From Streptomyces natalensis ATCC 27448 (GTDB lineage: Bacteria > Actinomycetota > Actinomycetes > Streptomycetales > Streptomycetaceae), in contig NZ_JRKI01000023.1 of assembly GCF_000935125.1 (NCBI RefSeq), forward strand, positions 1 to 64,000: 64,000 bases of DNA, in the 5' to 3' direction. Position 1 is the first letter of the stretch. Each line of letters opens with the position of its first letter. The notes beneath the pieces are model-generated. The model had not been told where the DNA came from and did no database searches. It saw only the letters and a list, made by a program, of their open reading frames with translations. A program made the position numbers and the translations under genes. Below are positions 42,552 through 52,140 of this stretch, piece by piece.

Positions 42552-44329
42552 TCGGCCTGGCGCCACCGGAGCACGATCCCGACGCCCCGCAGACCGCCAC
42601 GACCCTGCCCGTCGGCTCCCCGTCGACGGTGCGTGCCTACGTGGGCGAGCTGATCCGGCGCCACCGGCGGGCCTTCGGCCTCCTGGTCGGAGTCAATGCG
42701 GCGGCGGTCATCGCCTCGATGGCCGGGCCCTATCTGCTCGGCGGGCTGGTCGAGGACCTCTCCGCGGGCCACCGCGATGTCCAACTGGGGCGCGCCATGG
42801 GGCTGTTCGCCCTCGCGCTGGTCGCCCAGACCCTGTTCGTACGGATGGTCCGGCTGCGCGGGGCGATGCTCGGCGAGCAGATGCTGGCCGATCTGCGCGA
42901 GGACTTTCTCGTACGGTCCGTGGCACTGCCGCCGGGCGTGCTGGAGCGGGCCGGGACCGGCGATCTGCTGTCCCGTATCACCACCGACATCGACCGGCTG
43001 TCGGAGGCGATGCGCGAGGCCGTACCGCAGCTGGCCATCGGCGTGGTGTGGATCGCGCTGCTGATCGGCGGGCTGACGGTGACCGCGCCGCCGCTGGCGC
43101 TGTCCGTCCTCCTCGCGCTGCCGCTCCTGATCGTCGGCTGCCGCTGGTACTTCGCCCGGGCGCCGCGCGCCTATCGTTCCGAGGCCGCCGGATACGCCGC
43201 GGTTTCGGCCGCGCTGGCAGAGACCGTGGATGCGGGGCGCACGATCGAGGCGCACCGGCTGGGCCCGCGCCGGATCGCCCAGTCGGAGCGCCGGATCCGC
43301 GAGTGGACGCAGTGGGAGCGCTACACGCTGTTCTTGCGGTCGGTGCTTTTCCCCGTGGTGAGCGTGACCCATGTGCTGCTGCTGGGCTCGGTGCTGCTGC
43401 TCGGCGGGGTGTGGGTGATGGCGGGCGATATGACGCCGGGTCAGCTGACGACCGGTGCGCTGCTGGCACAGATGATGGTCGAGCCGATCGGCATGATCCT
43501 GCGCTGGTACGACGAGCTCCAGGTGGCCCAGGTGTCCCTGGCGCGGCTGGTGGGCGTGCGGGAGATCGAGCCGCAGGCCGCGGACGGGACGGCCGCGCCC
43601 CAGGGCCGGGACGTCCGTGCCGATGCGGTGCGCTTCGGCTACCGAGAGGGCGTCGATGTGCTGCACGAGGTCTCGCTGCGGGTGCGGCCGGGCAGCAGGC
43701 TGGCCCTGGTCGGCCCGTCCGGCGCCGGGAAGTCGACGCTGGGCCGGCTGCTGGCCGGTATCTACGGGCCGCGCACGGGGAGCGTCACCCTGGGCGGCGC
43801 CGAGCTCTCGCAGATGCCCGCCGAACGGGTCCGTGCGCAGGTGGCCCTGGTCAACCAGGAACATCATGTCTTCGTCGGCTCGCTCCGCGACAATCTGCTG
43901 CTCGCCTGCACGACTGCGGAGGATGCCGAACTGTGGGCGGCGCTGGGCGCGGTGGACGCCGCGGACTGGGCGGCCGCGCTGGACGACGGCCTGGACACCG
44001 AGGTCGGCTCCGGAGGCCATCCGCTCACCCCGGCGCAGGCCCAGCAGATCGCGCTGGCGCGGCTGGTGCTCGCCGATCCGCACACCCTGGTGCTGGACGA
44101 GGCGACCTCGCTGCTGGATCCGCGCGCCGCCCGGCATCTGGAACGTTCCCTGGGCAAGGTGCTGGACGGCCGTACGGTGGTGGCCATTGCGCACCGGCTG
44201 CACACCGCCTACGACGCGGACCTGATCGCGGTGGTCGAGGAGGGCCGGATCAGCGAGCTGGGCAGCCACGACGAGCTGGTCGCGGCGGACGGCGCGTATG
44301 CGGCGCTGTGGCGGTCCTGGCACGGGTGA
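42548..44329 (+). CDS. ABC exporter subunit with canonical Walker A but degenerate signature
   Basis: 593 residues. Six membrane helices, then an ATPase domain with intact Walker A LVGPSGAGKSTLGRL, Q-loop VNQEHHVF, Walker B LVLDEATSLLD and H-loop IAHRLHTA, but the signature reads LTPAQAQQIAL in place of LSGGQ. It complements the partner encoded upstream: one composite ATP site has all good motifs and the other has none. The start overlaps the partner's stop. Substrate unknown. Confidence 0.95.
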   Translation: MIGLAPPEHDPDAPQTATTLPVGSPSTVRAYVGELIRRHRRAFGLLVGVNAAAVIASMAGPYLLGGLVEDLSAGHRDVQLGRAMGLFALALVAQTLFVRMVRLRGAMLGEQMLADLREDFLVRSVALPPGVLERAGTGDLLSRITTDIDRLSEAMREAVPQLAIGVVWIALLIGGLTVTAPPLALSVLLALPLLIVGCRWYFARAPRAYRSEAAGYAAVSAALAETVDAGRTIEAHRLGPRRIAQSERRIREWTQWERYTLFLRSVLFPVVSVTHVLLLGSVLLLGGVWVMAGDMTPGQLTTGALLAQMMVEPIGMILRWYDELQVAQVSLARLVGVREIEPQAADGTAAPQGRDVRADAVRFGYREGVDVLHEVSLRVRPGSRLALVGPSGAGKSTLGRLLAGIYGPRTGSVTLGGAELSQMPAERVRAQVALVNQEHHVFVGSLRDNLLLACTTAEDAELWAALGAVDAADWAAALDDGLDTEVGSGGHPLTPAQAQQIALARLVLADPHTLVLDEATSLLDPRAARHLERSLGKVLDGRTVVAIAHRLHTAYDADLIAVVEEGRISELGSHDELVAADGAYAALWRSWHG

Positions 44330-44339
44330 CCGCATACGG

Positions 44340-44369
44340 GCGCGCCGCGGCCCTCGGACCGCGGCGCGC
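44340..44369. terminator. 11-bp stem terminator after the ABC pair
   Basis: GCGCGCCGCGG pairs perfectly with CCGCGGCGCGC around an 8-base loop, 11 bp after the ABC stop and before the convergent metal-dependent hydrolase gene. Confidence 0.75.
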
Positions 44370-44433
44370 TGGAGGCCGGGTACGGCCTCGGGTCGCGGGC
44401 CCGCGCCGGCCCATCGGCCGGGCCCGAGGTGTC

Positions 44434-45225
44434 TCAGATGTAGCCGAGGGCCCCCAGGCCGCCGAGGCCGCCCAGCAGCATGAAGACCGGCATCAGCACC
44501 TTGATCTCCACCCAGCTGCCCGCCTTGAAGCGCATGCCCTTGGGCGGGCCGAGGGGGTACCAGCGCTTACGGCCGATGGGGATGGGCCACAGGACGGGGC
44601 AGCCGGAGACGGTCAGCGCGTCACCGATGTCGTGGACCAGAGCGCCGAGCACGATGGGCAGGCCCAACCAGAGGTAGCCCTGGTCCGGTTCGGTGAACAG
44701 CCAGTGCGCGCCGTTGCCCGGCTGGTCGAGGATGCCGCCCAGGATCCAGGCCGCGGCCGCGCCCAGCAGCCACACCAGCACATCGCTGGAGACCCGGGCC
44801 GCCCTCCACAGCAGGCCCTCGATGGCGAGGACCATATGCACGAAGAGGATGCCGAGCACCGCCCAGCGGCCGCCCTCCATCGCCAGCAGCGACATACCGC
44901 CGCCGACCAGAACGGCCCACACCCAGGTGTGGGTGAGCGTGCGGTGGCCGCCGTTGCGGTTCGAGTCGCCGCGCATCCTGGTCGCTTTGTAGACGGCGTG
45001 CGAGAGGGCGTCGACCACCTCGCACACGATCCGCGAGAGCGGGCCGAAGGCCCGGGAGATGGTGGCGGACTTGTGGTCGAGGTCGGGGGCCAGTGCCGCG
45101 CCGGCACAGATCAGGGCTCCGCAGACCAGCACCGGCCAGGGCATCGGATACCCGGCGGCATCGGCCGCGGCGCCCACCCCCAGCCAGGCCGCCGCCCCGG
45201 ACAGCGAGTGCGCCGGTCCCATCAT
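44434..45225 (-). CDS. membrane-bound metal-dependent hydrolase (DUF457/YdjM type)
   Basis: 263 residues with several membrane helices and the His/Asp pattern of YdjM-type proteins: MMGPAHSLSGAAAW, APDLDHKSATISR, GGHRTLTHTWVW and GALVHDIGDALTVSGCPVLWP. These residues sit at the membrane surface and are believed to bind metal; the family is linked to phospholipid or membrane stress roles. A short tandem repeat lies directly upstream. Confidence 0.88.
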   Translation of the reverse strand: MMGPAHSLSGAAAWLGVGAAADAAGYPMPWPVLVCGALICAGAALAPDLDHKSATISRAFGPLSRIVCEVVDALSHAVYKATRMRGDSNRNGGHRTLTHTWVWAVLVGGGMSLLAMEGGRWAVLGILFVHMVLAIEGLLWRAARVSSDVLVWLLGAAAAWILGGILDQPGNGAHWLFTEPDQGYLWLGLPIVLGALVHDIGDALTVSGCPVLWPIPIGRKRWYPLGPPKGMRFKAGSWVEIKVLMPVFMLLGGLGGLGALGYI

Positions 45226-45245
45226 GGTCGTTCCCCCACCTTTGT

Positions 45246-45350
45246 CGTATCGGCTTGCCGTATCGGGTTGCCGTATCGGGTTGCCGTATCGGCCTGTCGT
45301 GCTCTGTTCGTCGTCCGGGCTTGTCGTCCGGGCTTGTCGTGTCGGCTCGT
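45246..45350. repeat. 13-bp tandem repeats upstream of the membrane hydrolase
   Basis: Four 13-bp units of CGTATCGGSTTGC type (45246-45297) are followed after an irregular 14 bases by two units of CGTCCGGGCTTGT and one CGTGTCGGCTCGT. They lie in the gap 45226-45548, just before the start of the membrane hydrolase gene on the minus strand. Outside the repeat I see nothing definite in this gap. Confidence 0.85.
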
Positions 45351-45548
45351 ACGGCCGGCCCGCGTGATCTGATCGCGCCGCCGCCGCATGGCCTTTGACG
45401 CCCGGTCGGCCCGGCGGCTCAGCGTAGCGTCAGATGATCTCCGCAGGTCGCGCGGGTACGCCGGGAGCACCGCCACGACGCGGAGCGGCCGCCGCCGCAC
45501 GGTTCTTCGGTACCTCACCGGGCTTGGGTACGGCGGGGCCTGGGTACG

Positions 45549-46748
45549 TCACCGTGCCGCGAGCACCTCGTCGAGCCAGTCGAAGACCCGCTGGTCGAAC
45601 CGCGAGCGGTTCCAGGTCTCGCAGTGGCCGGCCGACCCCTCGTCAGCCGTGAAGCGGACCAGCTTCTTGGGGCAGCGCAGCGCGTCGTACAGCTCCTGGG
45701 CCTGCGCCGAGAGCGGGTCGTTCTCGGCGGACGCGACCAGGGTGGGGCAGGCGATGGCGGCCGCCGCTTCCGCGAGGTGGTAGCGGCTCATCTCCACGAG
45801 GTACTCGCCGAGCGACTCCAGTCCGTGCACCCACAGCGCCCGCTGGACGAGCTTCCAGCGCCAGATCGGATCGTCGGCGACCCCGGCGAGATAGGGATCC
45901 AGTTCCGCCGGATCGACCTTCGGCAGCCGCTCCCGCAGGTCGTCCGGCAACGGCAGCACCCTGCTGACCGCCGCCGGGTCCCACAGCCCCGGATCGGCGA
46001 CCAGCGCGGCCACCCGCGGCTCGCCGCTGACCCCGCGCGGCGCCAGACAGCCCCCGAAGCTCCAGCCCATGACGGCGATACGGGCGGGGTCGGCCTGAGG
46101 CAGGGTCAGGACATGGTCGATCACCGGCCGCAGCACCGTCTCCCAGTCCGGGCGCAGCGTACGGCCGTCCTCGATCAGGGCTGCGCCCTGACCGGGGCCG
46201 TCGACCAGCAGGCAGACATGGCCGCGGCGGAGCGCGGGCACGGCGTGCGACCAGTACATCTCGTGGATGTTGGAGTCATAGCCGTTGACGCCGATGAGGA
46301 CGGGCCGGGGCGTGGGGCCGCTGTCGGGCGTGCACAGATATCCGGGCAGGCTGCCGCCCTCGAAGGGGATCGCCACGGGGTGCAGGGGGTGCGGGGCGAG
46401 CTCGGCGAAGCGGTCGAAGCACCGGCGTTCATGGTCGAACGCCTCGACCAGCCGGGGGTCGACGGGCGCACCGAACAGCGGGAGGTAGGAGGCGCGGTAG
46501 TAGGTGGTCGCCCGCAGATACGCCTCGCGAGCGCTCACCCGGTGCCCCTGCTCATCGCTCTCCCGTGCCCAGGACTCCACCATGGCGGCGGTGGCCGTCC
46601 ACTCCCGGTGCCATCCGGCGGCGTCTCCGGGGAGGATGCGTCCCAGGGTCTTCTCGCACTCTCCGTATTCGGCGCCCCCGCGGCTGCTCTGGGCGAGCAC
46701 CCGCTCGGCGAACGACTGGAACAGCGGATCGCTGCTGAGACGAAGCAC
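45549..46748 (-). CDS. alpha/beta hydrolase, dienelactone/pseudooxynicotine hydrolase-like
   Basis: About 399 residues from a GTG placed 8 bases after AGGAG. A helical N-terminal cap (residues 1-135) precedes the hydrolase core: IGVNGYDSNIHEMYWSHAVP, LLVDGPGQG, nucleophile elbow GWSFGGCLAP, acid in SAENDPL, and a final His in GSAGHCETW. The layout matches family members acting on small amides or C-C bonds (DHPON hydrolase type) and fungal-pigment hydrolases. It lies next to a degenerate NCS1 permease gene reading in the same direction. Confidence 0.87.
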   Translation of the reverse strand: MLRLSSDPLFQSFAERVLAQSSRGGAEYGECEKTLGRILPGDAAGWHREWTATAAMVESWARESDEQGHRVSAREAYLRATTYYRASYLPLFGAPVDPRLVEAFDHERRCFDRFAELAPHPLHPVAIPFEGGSLPGYLCTPDSGPTPRPVLIGVNGYDSNIHEMYWSHAVPALRRGHVCLLVDGPGQGAALIEDGRTLRPDWETVLRPVIDHVLTLPQADPARIAVMGWSFGGCLAPRGVSGEPRVAALVADPGLWDPAAVSRVLPLPDDLRERLPKVDPAELDPYLAGVADDPIWRWKLVQRALWVHGLESLGEYLVEMSRYHLAEAAAAIACPTLVASAENDPLSAQAQELYDALRCPKKLVRFTADEGSAGHCETWNRSRFDQRVFDWLDEVLAAR

Positions 46749-46826
46749 GGGCACGGCTCCTTGGCGGTGCGATACGGGACGCCTCACCCTTACCCTCGGC
46801 CACCGCCCCCGGCCGCACACCGGCCG

Positions 46827-47349
46827 CTATCTTCGGCGAATCCCCTCCGAACGGTCCATCGACCGGGCGCACCACCCCGCCGCGGTGCCTGTGACCTTCG
46901 GTGCCGCACCCGCCCGCGCGCCGGATATCCGCCGGGGCGCACAGCCGGCCACGGCGACGACGAAGGCGACGTAGCAGGCGAGATCGGCGCCGTGCATCGG
47001 GGCCGCCGCCGAAGGCCAGCCGCGACAGCGGCAGCGGCAGCGGCAGCCGGCCGGTGCCGGTCAGGCTGCCCCAGGTGCACGGATAAGCGGCCGGCACGGC
47101 GCCGACGACCGTGCCGAGCACCAGGGCGATCAGCGCGGTCCAGAAATGCAGTCCGAGCGAAATGCCCACGATTCCGACGATTACCCCGCTCATGGTGAGA
47201 TTCGGCGCGTACCGGACCGCGAAGAGACGGCCCGGTTTTCCATAGCGGTTACTTTCCGGCACGGGCCGGATACCGTGCCGTTCGACCGCCGGATCACCGG
47301 CTCGCGCGGGCATCCGCCCCCCGCCGAACGCGGACTGGTCGAGGGGCAT
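46827..47349 (-). pseudogene. NCS1 permease remnant with internal deletion
   Basis: The minus strand from ATG 47349 reads VERHGIRPVPESNRYGKPGR, LFAVRYAPNLTMSGVIVGIV and GTVVGAVPAAYPCTWGSLTG, the N-terminal third of nucleobase:cation symporter-1 transporters. After LSRLAFGGG a shifted frame gives MHGADLACYVAFVVA, the extreme C-terminus of such proteins, and a stop at 46829. Eight or so membrane helices are missing, so it is dead. The loss point carries a run of CGG/CAG triplets (LPLPLPLS). It has the same N-terminal signature as the intact permease at 54031. Confidence 0.85.
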
Positions 47350-47727
47350 GACTCTCCCGGAATACGTAGGTGGCTAGCGGCCCGACCCGCCATGGCGCCG
47401 GCCGGATCCGCAGAACGGTCTTCCGCACCGGAGATCCACCCGTACCCCCCGAATTCCCAGCCCGGCGAATCCGCGGCAGACCTCACGGACGGCGCCGCGT
47501 ATCCGCCTGCGCCGGGGATGTCCGGAGAAAATATCGATCGTGATATGCAATCCCATGGAATTCACTCCCCTGTCCGCCGATTTCCCCGCAATTCCAACGT
47601 AACCGCCCCCGCACGGCCCCGCGCACCCGTCGGCGCACCCCGTCCGCGAGGCCGCACGGGCGGTCACGCGATCTTCATATCTGCGGCCGGTTCCCTGATC
47701 CGGCCCCGGGCCAGGCAGTATGGGGGC
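47350..47727. other. 378-bp intergenic region before the helicase
   Basis: It holds the promoter of the helicase gene and the former promoter of the NCS1 permease remnant. One dyad is visible: ATATC (47531) and GATAT (47542) with a 6-base spacer in a locally AT-richer patch. No coding frame with plausible codon use was found. Confidence 0.4.
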
Positions 47728-50241
47728 GTGACCCTCATCGATCATCTGCCGAACGACGCCGACCCCGATGCCCTCTTCGAAGCCTTTTCGGGCTGGTCCG
47801 AGCAGCAGGGCATCACGCTCTACCCTGCCCAGGAGGAGGCGCTGATCGAAGTGGTCTCGGGTGCAAACGTCGTCCTGTCCACCCCCACCGGCTCCGGTAA
47901 GAGCCTGGTGGCGGCCGGCGCGCACTTCACCGCCCTCGCCAACGACCAGGTCACCTTCTATACCGCGCCCATCAAGGCGCTGGTGTCGGAGAAGTTCTTC
48001 GACCTGTGCAAGCTCTTCGGCACCGAGAACGTCGGGATGCTCACCGGGGACGCCTCGGTCAACTCCGATGCGCCGGTCATCTGCTGCACCGCCGAGGTAC
48101 TCGCCTCCATCGCGCTGCGCGACGGCCGGCACGCCGACATCGGCCAGGTCGTGATGGACGAGTTCCATTTCTATGCCGAGGCGGACCGCGGCTGGGCCTG
48201 GCAGATCCCGCTGCTGGAGCTGCCGCAGGCACAGTTCGTCCTGATGTCGGCCACGCTCGGCGATGTCGCGATGTTCGAGAAGGACCTCGCCCGGCGCACC
48301 GGCCGGCCCACCTCGGTCGTACGGTCGGCGACGCGGCCCGTGCCGCTGTCGTACGAGTACCGCACCACCCCGCTGACCGAGACGCTCACCGAGCTGCTGG
48401 AGACCCGGCAGGCGCCGGTCTACATCGTGCACTTCACCCAGGCCGCGGCCGTGGAGCGGGCGCAGGCGCTGATGAGCATCAATATGTGCACGCGGGCCGA
48501 GAAGGACGAGATCGCCAAGCTGATCGGCAATTTCCGCTTCACCACCAAGTTCGGCCAGAACCTCTCGCGGTATGTGCGGCACGGCATCGGCGTCCATCAC
48601 GCCGGGATGCTCCCGAAATACCGGCGGCTGGTGGAGAAGCTCGCGCAGGCGGGGCTGCTGAAGGTGATCTGTGGTACGGACACGCTGGGTGTCGGGGTGA
48701 ATGTGCCGATCCGTACGGTGCTGTTCACCGCGCTGACGAAGTACGACGGCAACCGGGTGCGCACGCTGCGGGCCCGGGAGTTCCACCAGATCGCCGGGCG
48801 GGCCGGGCGGGCCGGATTCGACACCGCCGGTTTTGTCGTCGCGCAGGCTCCCGAGCATGTCGTCGAGAACGAGAAGGCGCTCGCCAAGGCCGGTGACGAT
48901 CCGAAGAAGCGCCGCAAGGTGGTCCGCAAGAAGGCCCCCGAGGGCTTCGTCAACTGGGGTCAGAACACCTTCGAGAAGCTGATCGGCTCCGAGCCGGAAC
49001 CGCTCACCTCCCGCTTCCGGGTCACCCACGCGATGCTGCTGTCCGTCATCGCCCGGCCCGGCAACGCCTTCGAGGCGATGCGGCGGCTGCTGGAGGACAA
49101 TCACGAGCCGCGCCGCAGCCAGCTGCGGCACATCCGCCGCGCCATCGCGATCTACCGGTCGCTGGTGGACGGCGGGATCGTGGAGCGGCTGGCGGAGCCG
49201 GACGCGGAGGGCCGGATCGTCCGGCTGACCGTCGACCTCCAGCAGGACTTCGCGCTCAATCAGCCGCTGTCCACCTTCGCGCTGGCCGCCTTCGATCTGC
49301 TCGACCCCGAATCGCCGTCGTATGCGCTGGACATGGTCTCGGTCGTGGAGTCCACGCTGGACGATCCGCGGCAGATCCTCGCGGCGCAGCAGAACAAGGC
49401 CCGGGGCGAGGCGGTCGCCCAGATGAAGGCCGACGGCGTCGAGTACGAGGACCGCATGGAGCGCCTCATGGACGTCGAGTACCCCAAACCGCTCGACGAG
49501 CTGCTCTCGCACGCCTACGGCCTCTACCGCAGGAGCCACCCGTGGGTCGGCGACCATCCGCTGTCGCCGAAGTCGGTCATCCGCGATATGTACGAACGCG
49601 CCATGACCTTCAGCGAGTTCGTCTCCTTCTACGAGCTGGCCCGCACCGAGGGCATCGTGCTGCGCTACCTGGCGAGCGCGTACAAGGCCCTGGACCACAC
49701 CGTGCCCGACGATCTGAAGTCCGAGGACTTCCAGGACATCATCGCCTGGCTCGGCGAGATGGTGCGGCAGGTCGACTCCAGTCTTCTGGACGAGTGGGAG
49801 AAGCTCGCCAACCCGGAGGAGGAGACGGCCGAGGAGGCCATGGAGCACGCGGACGAGGTCAAGCCCGTCACCACCAATGTGCGTGCCTTCCGGGTGCTGG
49901 TGCGCAATGCGATGTTCCGGCGGGTGGAGCTGGCGGCGCTGGACAAGGTGGAGGAGCTCGGCGCGATGGACGCCGACTCGGGCTGGGACGCCGACGCCTG
50001 GGGCGAGGCGATGGATGCCTACTGGGACGAATACGACGACCTGGGCACCGGCCCGGATGCGCGCGGGCCCAAGCTGCTGCAGATTCAGGAGGACCCGGCG
50101 CACGGGCTGTGGAAGGTGCGGCAGACTTTCGCCGACCCGAACGGTGATCACGACTGGGGCATCTCCGCGGAGGTGGACCTGGCCGCCTCCGACGAGGAGG
50201 GGCGCGCGGTGGTGCGCGTCACCGACGTGGGTCAGCTGTAG
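47728..50241 (+). CDS. Ski2-like DEAD/DEAH-box helicase (DUF3516 type)
   Basis: 837 residues from a GTG preceded by AGTATGGGGGC. Helicase motifs are in order: LYPAQEEALIEVVSGANVVL, Walker A STPTGSGKSLV, TAPIKALVSEKFF, the DEAD-like VVMDEFHFYAEADRGWAWQ, SATLGD, VHHAGMLPKYRRLVEKLAQ, and motif VI QIAGRAGRAG. The C-terminal ~450 residues are the family's DUF3516 region. The nearest known relatives are actinobacterial RNA/DNA helicases of the Ski2 group, probably acting on RNA or in repair. It stands 50 bp ahead of the thioesterase gene. Confidence 0.93.
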   Translation: MTLIDHLPNDADPDALFEAFSGWSEQQGITLYPAQEEALIEVVSGANVVLSTPTGSGKSLVAAGAHFTALANDQVTFYTAPIKALVSEKFFDLCKLFGTENVGMLTGDASVNSDAPVICCTAEVLASIALRDGRHADIGQVVMDEFHFYAEADRGWAWQIPLLELPQAQFVLMSATLGDVAMFEKDLARRTGRPTSVVRSATRPVPLSYEYRTTPLTETLTELLETRQAPVYIVHFTQAAAVERAQALMSINMCTRAEKDEIAKLIGNFRFTTKFGQNLSRYVRHGIGVHHAGMLPKYRRLVEKLAQAGLLKVICGTDTLGVGVNVPIRTVLFTALTKYDGNRVRTLRAREFHQIAGRAGRAGFDTAGFVVAQAPEHVVENEKALAKAGDDPKKRRKVVRKKAPEGFVNWGQNTFEKLIGSEPEPLTSRFRVTHAMLLSVIARPGNAFEAMRRLLEDNHEPRRSQLRHIRRAIAIYRSLVDGGIVERLAEPDAEGRIVRLTVDLQQDFALNQPLSTFALAAFDLLDPESPSYALDMVSVVESTLDDPRQILAAQQNKARGEAVAQMKADGVEYEDRMERLMDVEYPKPLDELLSHAYGLYRRSHPWVGDHPLSPKSVIRDMYERAMTFSEFVSFYELARTEGIVLRYLASAYKALDHTVPDDLKSEDFQDIIAWLGEMVRQVDSSLLDEWEKLANPEEETAEEAMEHADEVKPVTTNVRAFRVLVRNAMFRRVELAALDKVEELGAMDADSGWDADAWGEAMDAYWDEYDDLGTGPDARGPKLLQIQEDPAHGLWKVRQTFADPNGDHDWGISAEVDLAASDEEGRAVVRVTDVGQL

Positions 50242-50293
50242 GGCGACGGCCTCGACCGAGGTCGTCGAGGGATGCGACGGAGGGCCACCGGTC

Positions 50294-51163
50294 ATGACCA
50301 ATCCCGCCGAGAAGCTGGTCGATCTGCTGAATCTTGAGCAGATCGAGATGAACATCTTCCGGGGCCGAAGTCCGCAGGAGAGCCTCCAGCGGGTCTTCGG
50401 CGGGCAGGTCGCGGGCCAGGCGCTCGTGGCGGCCGGGCGGACCACCGAGGGGGACCGCCCGGTCCACTCGCTGCACGCGTACTTTCTGCGGCCCGGCCGT
50501 CCCGGGGTGCCGATCGTGTACCAGGTCGAGCGGGTCCGTGACGGACGGTCCTTCACCACCCGCCGGGTCGTCGCCGTCCAGCAGGGACGCACGATCTTCA
50601 ATCTGACCGCCTCCTTTCATCAGCCGGAACCCGGCTTCGACCATCAGTTGCCCATGCGCCGGGCGGTGCCCGACCCGGAGGAGCTGCCCACCGTCACGGA
50701 CGAGGTCCGCGAGCATCTGGGCGGTCTGCCCGAGGCCCTGGAGCGGATGGCGCGCCGTCAGCCGTTCGACATCCGGTATGTCGACCGGCTGCGCTGGGCG
50801 CCGGAGGAGATCGAGGGTGCGGAGCCGCGCAGTGCGGTGTGGATGCGCGCGGTGGGGCCGTTGGGTGACGATCCGCTGGTGCACACCTGCGCGCTGACCT
50901 ACGCCAGCGATATGACGCTGCTGGACGCCGTCCGCATCCCGATCGAGCCGCTGTGGGGCCCTCGGGGCTTCGACATGGCCTCGCTCGACCATGCGATGTG
51001 GTTCCACCGTCCGTTCCGCGCGGACGAGTGGTTCCTCTACGACCAGGAGTCACCCATCGCCACCGGCGGCCGGGGACTGGCCCGGGGACGGATCTACGAC
51101 CGGGAGGGAAGAATGCTGGTCTCGGTCGTCCAGGAGGGCCTGTTCAGAAAACTCGGCGACTGA
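50294..51163 (+). CDS. tesB: acyl-CoA thioesterase II
   Basis: 289 residues with the double hot-dog fold of TesB. Diagnostic parts are FRGRSPQESLQRVFGGQVAG at the start, VHSLHAYFLRPG, RDGRSFTTRRVVAVQQG, and in the second half TYASDMTLLDAV and SLDHAMWFHRPF, which contains the Asp of the Asp-Thr-Gln active site. It hydrolyses medium and long acyl-CoAs. The 3' end overlaps the convergent DUF6397-like gene by about 70 bp. Confidence 0.95.
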   Translation: MTNPAEKLVDLLNLEQIEMNIFRGRSPQESLQRVFGGQVAGQALVAAGRTTEGDRPVHSLHAYFLRPGRPGVPIVYQVERVRDGRSFTTRRVVAVQQGRTIFNLTASFHQPEPGFDHQLPMRRAVPDPEELPTVTDEVREHLGGLPEALERMARRQPFDIRYVDRLRWAPEEIEGAEPRSAVWMRAVGPLGDDPLVHTCALTYASDMTLLDAVRIPIEPLWGPRGFDMASLDHAMWFHRPFRADEWFLYDQESPIATGGRGLARGRIYDREGRMLVSVVQEGLFRKLGD

Positions 51164-52026
51164 GGAGGCCGGACCGCGGACGGCCGCCGGGCCTCGGACG
51201 GCCGGCGGAGCGCCGACGGCCGTGCCGGGGGCCGGCGCACCCGTCCGGGGTCTTCCTTGCGGGCGGTTTCCAGGGTGCGGGAGAGATTGACGCGGTACCA
51301 CATCACCTCGTCGAACTCCTCCGCCGTCAGCACCCGTTCGAAGGATTCCCGGGCGGCGGCGGTCGCCGTGATCAGCGAGGCCAGGACCGGCCTGAGCCGG
51401 CGGAGCAGCGACCGCTCCCTCGGGTCGGTGACCACTGAGGCCAATTCCTCCGGCGGGAGTACGGCGGCGATCACCGCCGCCGACTCCCAGGGGTCGTGCG
51501 TCTGCCCCATCAGCTGCGCCACCCGCCGTGCGCGCCACTTCCGGGGCCGCCAGTCCTGTCCGCCGTCGAGCACCACCCGCATCACGGCGGGGAGATTGCC
51601 TTGCAGCAACTCCGGTTCCCGGTCGGCGAATTCGGCGATCTCGGCGGCGAGATAGAGCCAGACCACCGCACCGTAGCGGTTCACATAGAACCTGACCGGG
51701 CCGAAGCAGCCGGCCCGGGTCAGCCGCAGAAAGCGCCCGGGGCCGATGCGCATCAGCTCGGCACCCTCGTTCGCCCCGACCGTACGGATGCGCTCGCGCA
51801 GCGCGTCCGGGAAGCCGGGCTGGGCCTGGAGCCGGGCGATCTCCCCGGCGGCGACCCGGCGCCGCCCGAGCGGCCCGGCGGCCCCCGGCCGGCCTTCCGT
51901 CCCGGACGGGACCGTCCGTACCTCCCCGAGCTGGGTGGCGAGCTCGAACTCGCCGCTCCTCAGCTGAAGTTCCTGGGCCGCTCGCCCCACGGCGAAGGTC
52001 TGCTGCCCGTCACACATCACTGTCAT
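51094..52026 (-). CDS. DUF6397-like protein of unknown function
   Basis: About 310 residues from ATG 52026. No signal peptide or membrane segment. The first 230 residues look folded: TFAVGRAAQELQLRSGEFEL (helix-turn-helix-like), RIGPGRFLRLTRAGCFGPVR, and FYVNRYGAVVWLYLAAEIAE. The tail after ~270 is Arg/Pro-rich and low-complexity (PPARPSALRRPSEARRPS), running antisense into tesB. I believe this is the DUF6397 family of Streptomyces, from memory. Possible DNA binding is inferred from the N-terminus. Confidence 0.7.
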   Translation of the reverse strand: MTVMCDGQQTFAVGRAAQELQLRSGEFELATQLGEVRTVPSGTEGRPGAAGPLGRRRVAAGEIARLQAQPGFPDALRERIRTVGANEGAELMRIGPGRFLRLTRAGCFGPVRFYVNRYGAVVWLYLAAEIAEFADREPELLQGNLPAVMRVVLDGGQDWRPRKWRARRVAQLMGQTHDPWESAAVIAAVLPPEELASVVTDPRERSLLRRLRPVLASLITATAAARESFERVLTAEEFDEVMWYRVNLSRTLETARKEDPGRVRRPPARPSALRRPSEARRPSAVRPPQSPSFLNRPSWTTETSILPSRS

Positions 52027-52140
52027 GTCGATTCCCCCGCAATACAGTCGCTTGTATCGATGACGTCGATGCCACCGACGCGTCAATCACTGACAGTCAC
52101 GACTGTAGCCGCGGGCTGTGACAGCGGGTCAACCGTCACC

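Noticed and set aside
41737..45372. 1211-codon plus-strand frame over the ABC gene pair
   Set aside because: It is a shifted frame of two genes with complete ABC motifs and has Arg/Gly-rich nonsense composition.
47374..50601. Very long open frame (over 1000 codons) antisense to the Ski2-like helicase and the thioesterase start
   Set aside because: It lies exactly opposite genes with clear helicase and TesB motifs. Long antisense frames are usual in high-GC DNA with biased third positions, and its translation is low-complexity.
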